Source: Cubamyces lactineus
Lineage: Eukaryota > Basidiomycota > Agaricomycetes > Polyporales > Polyporaceae
DNA length: 64,000 bases
Reading direction: 5' to 3'
Assembly (NCBI GenBank): GCA_022376465.1
Contig: JACDTU010000003.1
Coordinates: forward strand, 62,001-126,000
Of the stretch, positions 1-9,850 are shown piece after piece. How positions within the stretch are numbered: the stretch's first letter is position 1; every line of letters begins with the position of its first letter. The notes beneath the pieces were generated by a model. It was not told the DNA's origin and made no database searches. It saw only the letters and a program-made list of their open reading frames with translations. The position numbers and the translations under genes were made by a program.

Positions 1-341
1 TGTACTGCCCAGGGCGACAGCGAGTGAGTCGAAATCGTCTAGAACAGCTTGGTCTATCTTGCCCATAGGTGCAGTCTGAGGAACGAGGAACACAACGAGG
101 GCAGAGACAGCAACGAGAACAAGAATGAGTTGGGAGGAGATTGGAGGAGATGATAGAGATGGGCGATGGCGCTCATGGCCTCGTTCACGTGACTTGGTCT
201 CGCGTTTGAGGGCGCTAGGAGATGACAAGCTTGTCTCTTCAACTTGCCTGCTCACCGTCTGCCAAAGGGTCCTCGACAACTTCTGGTCGCTCATACACTA
301 GCGCTAGCTCACACTGCCTTGCTCGCTCTATTGCTCTTACA

Positions 342-3300
342 ATGGCCTCTGCATTCTCTGAGCTCAGTCAAATCGTGTACGAAGCAACTGATATCACTCG
401 GGCTCCCACGGCGGCTTCAATGGCTACGCGGAACCGGCATAAGAAGAAACGCCAAAAGAAGAACGAAGAAGGGAAGCGAGGCAATCCAGGCGTCTTCCAG
501 GGTGCCCGTCTCGAATTCCTGACAGCGCAATACCCCGACTACTCCAAGACTAAAGGCAAGGGCCGGAAAGTCTCGAACAAGTATTGGCCCGCCCTCTTTG
601 CGCTCTACTGGTCACAGTTTCCCTGGTACCTGCCCATCGACAAGGAGCCAAGCGCGCTTGCCAACTACGAGGAGCCAGAGGAGAGCCACGAAACGTTGGT
701 AGCGAAGAAGGACATCATCAACAAGACACAGAGGGTGAGTTCATGCTCGTTGCAACCCAGGCACGGTACTGACGTTCATGTACAGCAAATAAAGTCTCAT
801 CTACGGTACCGTGCAGTCGCTACCAAGAGAAAGGAGGACAATCCTTGGCAGCCACTGCTCGAGGCCTTGAGGACGAAGTCTGACATCCGTCCTCCCCCCC
901 GCCGCCTCACGTCCTGGCAACTGTACATGGCAAAGAAGCCTGAACACATCGACACTGTCTATCAAGAACGCTGGCCCGAGGCCAACCTCCCTAGCACACG
1001 CAGCCTCTCATTCCGCGCTGCAATCGCGCGTGAGCTCCTTGCTCAAGAAAGCCCAGAGTACTGCAAGGAGCTGGACGAGGAGGCCATTCGGTTGCATGAA
1101 GAAGAGCTTGCTGAGATTGAGGCATCCAAGCTACCTCAAGCAGATCCGTCGGACCGAGAGGCAATGCTCAGGTGCGTATCACTCCTGTGCGACGTGGACG
1201 TCTTAGCTGACACTTCATTCCCTGTACAGGGCGCGAGAAGAGTTTGCAGCAGTTGTACAACCGCTGTTGCAGCTGTTACGCGACTATACTGGCATGTACT
1301 GCACGCTCATTGCAGGCGTGCCGCTGCTGTCGGGCATGCAGGAGTTTGATCTTCGCGTGTAAGTCCTATGGCTCCAATGGTGTCTCCTGATACTAACAAA
1401 ATCCCAGTGTCGGGTGTGGAAGAACAGTCGGGCCTGTGCAGCAACCATGGCACACGGTAGAGGAATCGGCGTTCAAGAAGGATGTGATGTACTCCTTCAC
1501 ACGCTTCCTCATGAAGACACCTGGTAAGTGCAATGTTACCCCCTCAGCACCTGCTACACATCCTGATGCATCCACAGAGTGGCTTGAGCGGATGCAGAAT
1601 ATCGCAGGTTCCACATCTTCTACAGCACCCGCACCTGCCTCTGAGGCGGTGGATCCTGCAGGCTCATCCATGTCAGCGCTCGGACTACAACTCTCCGGGC
1701 TCCCTTCTGGTCCTTCCAATCCATCCGCGCTACAAGTAGACAAGGGACATGGTGCCAATCATTCAAGTCGTAGCAGGAATGGTGCACGGCATCCAAGGCG
1801 TAAGGGGCGCAGAGTAGATGATGACTCTGACTTGTCCGACTCGTCAGATTCCTCGATGTCCGACTCGGACTCGACTTCGAGCTCATCGTCAGATTCTACG
1901 GACAGTGATGGAGAGCTGGATGGCGATGATTCTGGCGATGACGAACTGTTCACCGGTGTCCCTACTCCGACACTGGCGGAACTTGACCTTGGCGATGCCA
2001 TGGGCGAACGTCTTGCCCGGCTCAGTCCCAAGGCACGGAGGCGGCAGCTCTTCATGTTGATGGGGATGTCAGCTTGGGAGAGAGGCGTCGAGAACCGTCG
2101 GGCAGAGAATGCTGCCATGGTGGCACAATTCAACGTCGACATCCAGGGCCTCACTGGCACTACGTCCAAGCCGAAGGGGAAGCCAAAACAAAAGGGCAAA
2201 CAGCGCGCTCGGACGTCAACAAGTGGAGAAGCTACTGCTGCTCCTAGACGGTCCGGACGGCTGCAGAGGGGTCCCACGGCCACAATAGGTGAGCCTGCGC
2301 CATTGACTACCCCAACGACCCACTCGCCACCATCAACGACCGCTCCGACACCATCGACAACGACCGCTCCGACACCGTCGACAACGACTGCTCCGACACC
2401 GTCGACAACGACTGCTCCGACACCGTCGACAACGACCGCTCCGACGCCATCGACAACGACCGCTCCGACGCCACAGACAACAACTGCTCTGACGCTGCTG
2501 ACAACTGCTCTGATTCCGACGATTCCGACGCCGTCGACTACTCCTCTGACACTGCTGCCGACTGTTTCAACACCGCCGACAATGGCTCTGACGACTGCCC
2601 CAACGCTGCCGACAACTGCCCCAACGCTGTCGACAACTGCCCCAACGCCGTCGATGACTGCTACGACACCATCAACGACTGCTCCGACACCGTCGACGAC
2701 TGCTCCGACACCGTTGACGACTGCTCCGACACTGTCAACGACATCTGCGATGCCATCGACAGTGATCACTCCGACGCCGCCAACGACCACTACAATTACC
2801 CAAGTAGCATTGGTCCCTGCACCTCCTGTCTATGACGATGTTGACGCTTGGCCATCATGGGTTGTTGAGGCCATGGACCGAATGGACAATGAGAAGAATG
2901 CGAATTACGGTGGATATTTCAAACGGGCTGTGGATTGGTGGGTGGTGTTTGAGCGTTCGCGTGGCTGGGTTACATCGGTGAGTACTATTGTCCCTCAAGG
3001 TATCTTCACTCTAGATGCTAACATCCCTCATAGACGAAGGGCCTCCCAACGGATGAACGACCGGCTGAAGTGGCCAATTGGCTCCGCATCGATAGGCGGA
3101 ATCTCAAGAAGATACCGACCATCGCCGACGAGAAGCAGTACGCTGCTCAGTGGCGGGCCTGGTGGGAGGCTCTGCAGCCCGATTGGAGATCGTTCGACGC
3201 AGACAACCGCCTTGAGCAGGTGGGATCAGGAGAGTGGGGCGTCCTGGACCACCCAGGCAAGAATGGGGTGCTGATGACACTGCTTTCATTGATGTGGTGG

Positions 3301-3505
3301 CGAGATATCGCCACGTCCCAGACATTGCATGACTGGAATCATGCTGCCAGGGATGTGGCCTGGACGATCTGGCAGATGGCGCTGGTAAACAGCCGGTATG
3401 TATGTTCTTGAAGGTTATAACACTAGCTGACTCTTATACTACAGCAAACGGTCTGCTGACGATGAAGGCCAAGTTGTCCGCCCCTCAAAGAAGGGACGTC
3501 GTTAA
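342..3505 (+). CDS. lineage-specific protein with Thr/Pro repeat tract
   Basis: I do not recognise a named domain. The layout resembles an expanded agaricomycete family of unknown function. The N-terminal block has the motif GVFQGARLEFL followed by aromatic residues (KYWPALFALYWSQFPWYLP), then a lysine-rich linker. The centre holds an acidic Asp/Ser run near 1815-1950 and a basic stretch, then a Thr/Pro repeat (2334-2800). The C-terminal block is Trp-rich (YFKRAVDWWVVFERSRGW, later QWRAWWEAL and LMWWRDIA) and ends KKGRR. Six short introns are visible, with donors near 735, 1171, 1360, 1524, 2978 and 3397. The frame is open upstream to an ATG at 222, and ATGs at 342 and 420 are both possible; the conserved-looking part begins after 420. 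No transposase motif is seen. Exon joins are by eye. Confidence 0.6.
2334..2800 (+). repeat. coding minisatellite (Thr/Pro)
   Basis: About six 24-bp units encoding TTTAPTPS lie at 2334-2480. They are followed by degenerate 21-bp units (TTAPTPS-like, some AL or ML variants) to about 2800. The tract stays in frame inside the upstream gene, so copy changes in multiples of three would be tolerated. A long valine-rich reading on the opposite strand is only its mirror image. Confidence 0.85.
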
Positions 3506-4008
3506 CTATGTACTTGCCAAGTAGTGTATCTTTGTTACCACAATGCACTGTCAGTATTACATTCAATTGATGCTTTTCCTGTGCGATATAAATATGAGGG
3601 CAGAATGGCAATGTTTATAGCACTCTAGAGCACCTTGTTGCTAGGTACTACGGAGTTTGATATACATCGACCATAGTCCCCATGAATAAGCGCCCGGATT
3701 TTGCCGTTAAGCGCCCTATAGCAGGAGCAAAAGTAAGCGCCTGTGGGTGCTGACAACATAAACATACACAGGCGTCTATATATCTGTCCGATCAAGAGTA
3801 AATCGGGTAGATCTGGGATTCCGGCGACAGTGCCAGGTGCAGTGAGCGCCTGCCGGGGACAGTTACCGCATTGGGAAGGGAGCCGAGAAGCCGAGGGGAT
3901 CCTATAGGCCCTACCCCGGAGGGCCCGGGGACTCGTAAAGTATTACGAACCAGCCTGGTTTATTTGTAAAACGGTCTGGGGGAACAACCTGTTCGTAATA
4001 CTTTATTC
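3506..4008. other. intergenic stretch with AAGCGCC motifs
   Basis: No gene is seen. Three copies of AAGCGCC lie within 3685-3750, and a related GAGCGCC is near 3844. The same heptamer is abundant in the terminal repeats of the KDZ element further right. A 15-bp perfect inverted repeat lies at 3936-4005. Confidence 0.5.
3936..4005. repeat. 15-bp inverted repeat with 40-nt loop
   Basis: TAAAGTATTACGAAC at 3936-3950 is the exact reverse complement of 3991-4005. It sits directly at the point where the minus-strand gag reading frame loses its family resemblance, so it may mark a small insertion or a rearrangement breakpoint. Confidence 0.7.
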
Positions 4009-4581
4009 CTACAGCAGCAGCTGGTCCGGCTTGCGGACATTGTGCCGCTCGTTGTTCGAAGGTTGGGTAACCGCCGGGGTTGGAGCGGTAGTACGTTCGA
4101 GGGTACGCGCGATGAGGGAGATCGCAGTCGCTAGCTGCGACTGAACTCGTTCTTCAGAGTCGGAGGAGTCCGAGCTTGAGCTAGTGTCGTCGTCTCCCGG
4201 CCCTTGCGGGTCGTTGTCCGGAGGACCTGGCGGTCCTGGAGGGCCCGGCGGACCTGGAGGACTAGGCGGACCCGGAGGCCCGCGGCTCGGACCTGAGGGC
4301 TGACCCTCGGAGAATGGGTTACCCGGAGATGGCTCTCGGGGTACCTGCGAGGCAGTCGCGGTAGAGATGACCAGGGGCTGAGGCGGGTCACCTTCGTCGT
4401 CCCCATCGGAGGACGCTTCGACGATTGTTCGAGCGAACTGCCCGCGGCGGCTCGGAGTAGCTTCTTCTTGCGTCGCTGAGTCGCCTCGGCGAGCTGTCCA
4501 GCCACTCCAGTTCTCGGCGGGGTCTTCTTGCTCCAGGGCGCAAGATTGGGTCTGAGTGCGGACTACGGTTCGAGTGGACAT
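4009..4581 (-). pseudogene. truncated gag-like protein (190 codons)
   Basis: The reading frame starts MSTRTVVRTQ and contains a Pro/Gly run (GPPGPPSPPGPPGPPG), an acidic Ser/Asp cluster, the segment LATAISLIARTL and finally VRKPDQLLL before a stop. This order (Pro/Gly linker, acidic cluster, short helix, then a basic KPD motif) is what I know from the N-terminal part of gag in basidiomycete Ty3/Gypsy elements. In intact elements that motif leads into the capsid domain. Here the frame stops at once and everything downstream is missing, so the gene is a 5' fragment. Lack of selection is inferred, not shown. Confidence 0.55.
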
Positions 4582-4611
4582 ATTGAGTGAAACCCGGTGA
4601 GTTCGGAAATA

Positions 4612-4856
4612 CTGTTAGGTCCATGCCGTCCGGGGGTATAACTCCGGTGGTCGGGGCTTGGACGGAGTTCGGGGTCGGAGTACGACCGGAGGTCGGACTA
4701 GCACTGGGGTGAGGACTTTCGCGAAACTATTGGTAACGCACGGGTTCCGACTCGGTGTCCTCTATTTGCGGACTACGGAGTTCGGACTTGATGGGACGGA
4801 GGTCGGACTTGGGAACGAAGGTTGGTCGGACTAGGGGGTCGGGGGTGAGTGTCAGA
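4612..4856 (-). repeat. retroelement leader copy, left arm of inverted pair
   Basis: This arm matches the reverse complement of 5368-5646 with scattered mismatches. The match starts at CTGTTAG on the outer end and runs through the stretches around GGTCGGACTTGGGAACG. Outer boundaries are sharp and inner boundaries fade. Confidence 0.75.
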
Positions 4857-5119
4857 GTACGGACTAGGAGTCCAAAAAGGCGAGTGTTCAAGGTTAACGA
4901 GATTTCCGAACTGAGTAGCTACTACATTCCGGGGCAGTATTTATACTAAGTCAGAAACCCGATAGAAACAATAAGAGATGTACGTGATAGGAAAGAGGAG
5001 AACGAAAGTACGAAGTAACTTGCCAAGGGTAAGATAACGTAGATAGCTCAGTAAGCAAAAGCCTCATGTAGGTAGCGCCATGAGGGGTTATCTGAGACAT
5101 GTAAGTCATGGGGTCAGGG

Positions 5120-5260
5120 GGAAGTCCGAAGTACGGAGTACAAAGTGCGGAGTACGGAGAACGGAGCCGGGGGTACGGGGTACGGAAGAGCGGAGTATGG
5201 GAAAGCGGAGTACATAGTGCGGGGTAAGGAGCGGAGTACGGGGGTTCGGGGATCGGACTT
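5120..5260. repeat. degenerate short tandem repeat (CGGAGTAC)
   Basis: Many imperfect copies of an 8-10 base unit close to CGGAGTACGG lie in the spacer of the inverted leader pair. No coding potential is seen. Confidence 0.65.
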
Positions 5261-5367
5261 CGGGGTTACAGCACAGAGCGTAACAGATGATCTGCATCTC
5301 AGCCGTCTCCGGCACCTCGGCCTACCTCCCGAGCCCTCTGGAGTACGGTGGGAAATTTCCGACATAG

Positions 5368-5646
5368 TCCGACACTCAACCCTGACCCTCCAGTCCGACC
5401 AACCTTTGTTCCCTTCCTACCTCCCCCTCCGACCCAAACCCCGTTCCCAAGTCCGACCTCTGATCCGTTAAGTCTGTACTCCGTAGTCCACAAATAGAGG
5501 ACACCGAGTCGGAACCTGTGCGTTACTAATAGTTTCGCAAAAGTCCTCACACAGTGCTAGTCTGACCTCCGGTCATACTCCAACCCCGAACCCCGTTCAA
5601 GTCCCAACCACCAGAGTTGTACCCCCGGACGGCATGGTCCTAACAG
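5368..5646 (+). repeat. retroelement leader copy, right arm of inverted pair
   Basis: This is the inverted partner of 4612-4856, separated from it by about 510 bases. It carries an extra pyrimidine-rich insertion near 5405-5440. No gag follows it on the plus strand. Confidence 0.75.
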
Positions 5647-6525
5647 ACTTAGGCATCGAGGACGAGTCCATGTCATGACGGTGCCTACAAATTGTACATT
5701 CAAACCCCGATGTGGTCCTGTATAGCACCTGTCTATTGACATAGGCTATTGGCGCAATCAAGCACGTGTCCTCGTATTAGATTACAAGTCATCGTGATGA
5801 TTGCGAGGGCTTGGAAGGCTTTTGTAAGCTATTGTGATATCGCTATAATCCGATTGCAAGGTGATTTCAAGATATGTTATAACAAGATCTATTCAGTTGG
5901 TTTGTAATGAGGCAAAGTACGATAATTGACTAGAACTCTATTATAACCAATTACAAGGACACAACTTCTCGTGCGGGCCACAATTTGGACGCCTTTTTCG
6001 TGATGCCACTCGTAAGTCAGATCCGCGTGCTGTGGAATCAAACAAAATATATGCATTCAAATCACCTGCATACCGTTCAGAAATCAACACTGCTCCGGGT
6101 GTTTTAGCTAAGTCAGGATGCCCACGTCAGGAGGCGATTCTGACCATCTAAAATCACCAGGATAAAAACCGTTGAAAACGGACATATAGCCGCTGAAGAT
6201 CGCCTCCCAAAAACGGCAGCATGACTGGTGAATTTCCTGTCGTAGTCGACAATTTCACCACCTATACTGGTGATTTCTCGCGCCTATGAGGAGGTGATTC
6301 TCACCTGAATCTAGGTCCACGGTGAGATCCCGCGTTTACACGGGTCGCACAAGGCGGCGATTATAGGGCTTTACGCAGTGACCGTCAACATTGGTCACCG
6401 TCGGCGGCGGGCGCCTCTCGGCAGCACCAGGCGCCGGCGTTCGTCTGACATTCGTGCGTCCACTCGGAGCAGCTTGGGCCTCAGCCAGCATCCTGCTTTT
6501 ACCACGACACAACTCCTTGCTTACT
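5647..6525. other. non-genic flank of the KDZ insertion
   Basis: No gene is seen. Two related motifs, AGGAGGCGATTCTGACC near 6129 and AGGAGGTGATTCTCACC near 6290, plus several AATCACC/GGTGATT words, suggest an old repeat that I cannot classify. The last hundred bases before the insertion would join the DNA right of 16406 if the transposon were removed, and may be the original promoter of the HAD-like gene. Confidence 0.4.
6518..6525. repeat. target site duplication, left
   Basis: TGCTTACT, identical to 16399-16406, directly abuts the left inverted repeat. Confidence 0.92.
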
Positions 6526-7209
6526 CACCTGATCATCACAGATCGGAAGTTTTGATAACTTGGCAAGCGCCCTGTGTATGCCTAGTTTGTTAGACTAGAA
6601 ACCCCGCTTACCCTACACTACGGAAAGCACTACGAATACCTCTGCCCCTTTCCAAACAAAGTAAAGAGTCCTTCAGCACCCTCCCTGCCTCCGAGTCCCC
6701 TCCGGCAAATGCCGGGTGTAGGTCCAACTACACCCGAGGGCGTCTGGCGGCTATCCCGGCCACCTCGGCTGATCCTCCCGCCCGTCGGCGCTTGTCCCCT
6801 CCACGCGCGCGCCCTCCCGCTCGCTGGCGCTTATTCCCTCTACGCGCGCGCCCTCCCGCTCGCTGGCGCTTATTCCCTCCACGCGCGCGCCCTCCCTCTC
6901 GCTGGCGCTTATCCCCGCCCTTTCAGCGCTTCCACTTGTCCTTGGCACTTCTCCCTGCCCTTGGCGCTTACAGTCCACTCCTCCCTCGCTCTCAATGCCG
7001 CCGCCTCCGCCCCATTGATTCCGCCCATATCGACGACTGGTACGTCTATGAGAGCGTTATGCACCTTATAACATCTCGCTAACACCTCGCTAATACGACT
7101 ACATAGTGTTATCCAACTTACGGTGACCTTTCAGCACGAAGTCATTCAATTCAAACTCCGCCTCGGCAAGATTCACGCAACGGGCGCCTCGTAACCAGAT
7201 CTCCTACCC
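6526..7209 (+). repeat. left terminal inverted repeat (684 bp)
   Basis: Reverse complement of 15677-16398, from CACCTGATC to CTCCTACCC at the inner end. It differs by one fewer 39-bp internal repeat, a single-base indel near 7105 and occasional substitutions. Open frames inside it are repeat artefacts. Confidence 0.93.
6788..6904 (+). repeat. three 39-bp repeats inside left TIR
   Basis: Three consecutive 39-bp units start GCGCTT and contain CGCGCGCGCCCTCCC, at 6788, 6827 and 6866. Each unit junction carries GGCGCTT (AAGCGCC on the other strand). This could be a transposase-binding array, by inference from subterminal repeats of other DNA transposons. Confidence 0.88.
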
Positions 7210-7709
7210 GATTCCCCTTATCTCGTACAATGTCCTCCGCCTTACCCTTCAACGACGTTTTTTCAAGCCTTGCGCACCGCCTGCATGCATGCTGAGCGAC
7301 GGGGATTCAAGATGCCTACAGGAAAATCTATAGTGTGTGGATATATGCACGGCGGACTGACTACAATCTACAGATTCAACACGCTATCCGGCATCTCGGC
7401 TATCACGCTCGGAACTTCAAGAGCACTGCACTTGCCGTGCTCGCTGGACTCTCCATGCAGTAGAGTTGTGGACGTTGTTGCATTTATATGTAGCGTTCGA
7501 AAGGGGCTCTTGTATCAATCCATATGGGAGGGTGTGATGGAAATATGAGAGATGTAGACATCAGTAATTGAACAATCTCATGAACGCTCGATTGTCGTCC
7601 AGATACTCAGAGACAAGCGCTGACGACTTCTGTTATATTTCACAAATCTAACTTCAAAGAATGATCTATATTCGAGCTATGCAGAGCGGTACATGTGAGC
7701 TTTCCGAAG
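7210..7709. other. transposon-internal non-coding stretch
   Basis: Between the left inverted repeat and the stop of the HMG-like gene I see no gene. It may contain that gene's 3' end and terminator. Confidence 0.5.
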
Positions 7710-9677
7710 CTAAGTCGCCTGGGCACCAGACGCTCCATCCGCGCAGTCGGAGGCAGGGCGGTTCTCGTCGTTCTTGCGCTTCTTTCGGGGACCCTTCTTC
7801 GTATTCTTATCCGAGCGTTCCTTGCGTGCGCGCTTGGGGACAACGATACCGGTGCCGTCCGCGGTCGTCACAGTGTTGATGAATTGGACTTGCAGCGTAT
7901 TCGAGCACGGATGCTTGCGGCCAGCTACCTGGGTCGATGTCCCTGACGCTGCACCGTTGCCGGGAGTTTCCAGGGAGAAAAAAGCGGAGGGGGGCATGGG
8001 CGCAGACGTAGATGTCGACGGCAAAGGCTCGGATGTTGGTGGTGATGACAAAGGTTGGGACGTGGGCGTGGACGCGGGCGCGGGCGTGGGCGCGGACGCA
8101 GGCATGGGCGCAGGCGCGGACGCAGGCATGTGCGTGGGCGCAGGCGCGGGCACGGACGAGGGCACGGACGAGGGCACGGACGAGGACGCGGACGAGGGCG
8201 CGGACGAGGGCACGGGCGCGGGCGCGGACGAGGGCGCGGACGAGGGCATGGGTGCGGGCGCAGGCGCAGGCGTAGGGGTAGCGATGGTGTCCTCGATGTC
8301 TTCCCATACCGTCCCCTCTGCGCCTTCGCCCTCGTTCAGCTGAGTTTCGGTTTCCCCGCGCTGGCGCTTGTGGTATTCCGCCGCCCAGGCGCGCCATTCG
8401 TCGTTGGTGAGCGAGCGGAAATGCGCTGCCCCTGTATCCCATGCGGTATACAGGGTCTGCAACTCCGGGATGGAGGTGAATTTGCCGGGCGCCGCGAACT
8501 TGATACCAGACGGCCATCCCTCGAGAACGACGCCATGCTGCAGAGTGATGTGGTAGTCGAAGTTGACGTATGCCATCCTACCGATCTCGCCACGGATACA
8601 GGCTTGTTCTGATGAAGTAGGTCAGGTTTCAACGCGTGAAAAGGCTATAAAGACCTATTACTCACTGAGTTTGTCAATGATGAGCGCGGCGGTTCGGTTC
8701 TTGAGATCTCGAAGCTCCGACTGACGCGAACGGATGACTTCTGTTGTGATGTCAGCACAGTGACGGGGAAGCTCGATGCGAACAGATAGCTCACCTTCGA
8801 GACCGCCAATGCACGCTGCTTCCATCCGCATCGCGAATTGATGAAGGCCCTCCTTGCGCGACGTTGCATTCGCTACGTACTGGGCGATGCGCTCGTTCGT
8901 ATAGAACACGTACGGCCGATTATACTGATCGGGCTTCGAACGAACGGCCACGAGTAGGAATTCGGCCCCGGTGCGACCGTTCAGATTCTCGAGCTAGTGA
9001 GGGCGTTGAGCGGAGATGTGAGAAAGAAATGGCAGAAAACATACCTCTTGAACTATGGTAGCCAGGTTCGCACGGATGTCGTTGAACGCGTGGGCAGCGA
9101 CATTGTGTATGCCATGCTTGCGGTTGTCGCGCCGTTCGGTGAGCTTCTCCGCCCCGTCGCCAACAGCCTCTATCCTTTCTTGAGAGCTCATGGCCTTCCA
9201 TCGCGCGGATATTTCCTTTATGACTTCGGAAGAGACCCGTTTGCGGCCCTCATCCCCGAGCGCTAGTAATGTCAGTGTGGCGTGCCACGCAAGAATGGTC
9301 GAGTTGTACTCACCGTCATTGTGTCTCTTCAGCTCCTGACTTACGAACGCGTTCCACAGGGATATCTTGCGTGGGTGTTCGCGGAGTCGTGCACGTTGCA
9401 TGATGGCGTCGTAGTAGTATCGCGCACTATGACCTGGGAAGTCCTCGGACATCTTGACAGCGAGTTCCCACAGTACAGCGCGCGCCTCGAGAAGCGCGTT
9501 CGTGATCTTCTCCTTCCTCTGGTCGCGCTGCTGCTGACGCTCGCGTTTTTCCACACGACTCAGGCAAATACGTTGATGTTTCTTCCGTTGGCGCCATGGA
9601 AAACGGATGCGCTTGGGAGTAGTTTTGCGATAGACGTTAGGGAGGCGGATGTAGACGTCAGCAGACTTCGCTGGCAT
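7710..9677 (-). CDS. HMG-box-like protein carried by the KDZ element
   Basis: Five exons join cleanly, with donors near 9313, 9043, 8792 and 8665. The N-terminal region is basic (TPKRIRFPWRQRKKHQR). A following segment reads SLWNAFVSQELKRHNDG, then after an intron ISARWKAMSSQERIEAV. This spacing of an aromatic 'NAF' helix and a 'W+.MS..E' helix is that of an HMG-box, a DNA-bending fold. Later segments (FLLVAVRSKPDQYNRPYVFY, then FDYHITLQHGVVLEGWP, then LQTLYTAWDTGAAHFR) recall proteins I know as common in basidiomycete genomes but unnamed. A Pro/Ala/Ser repeat (about 8060-8280) precedes a lysine/arginine-rich, probably nuclear, tail (KKGPRKKRKNDEN). Its place inside the element suggests a role in transposition or chromatin, which is inference. 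Confidence 0.72.
8060..8280 (-). repeat. Pro/Ala/Ser coding minisatellite
   Basis: GC-rich 6-12 base units encode PAPAPMPSS/APSSAPAPVPSS-type repeats inside the HMG-like gene. They produce several false arginine- or glycine-rich open frames in other phases. Confidence 0.8.
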
Positions 9678-9850
9678 GCAGCAGCTGTGCGGAAGGTCGA
9701 CGAGGGATTCGAGAGACTGGGCTACATGTCAGTTTGCCAGAGGGTTTTGTTCAAAGACCTCACGTGACTGAGTTGATCGCATTGATGAAACAACATAGAG
9801 ACAAGCAGGAAAAACAAACAGCGATAGTAACGACAATGATACAGAAAGTT

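Larger units (their letters stand above)
4009..5646 (-). mobile_element. LTR-retrotransposon fragment, rearranged
   Basis: The minus strand carries the first part of a gag-like gene (4581-4009) preceded by leader or LTR-like DNA. The leader (4612-4856) is present a second time in opposite orientation at about 5368-5646, giving a head-to-head arrangement. No protease, reverse transcriptase, RNase H or integrase is present, so the copy is not autonomous. The family is judged Ty3/Gypsy-like from gag composition alone. Confidence 0.6.

Noticed and set aside
1759..2790. 343-codon Val/Gly-rich open frame on the minus strand
   Set aside because: Antisense image of the Thr/Pro coding minisatellite; composition comes from the repeat and no domain is seen.
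6709..7082. Pro/Ala/Leu-rich open frames in the left TIR and mirror copies at 15803-16215
   Set aside because: They are produced by the 39-bp repeats (a multiple of three) and occur identically inverted at the other end.
7774..8612. Gly/Asp- and Arg/Gly-rich open frames on the plus strand
   Set aside because: Antisense of the Pro/Ala/Ser repeat of the HMG-like gene.
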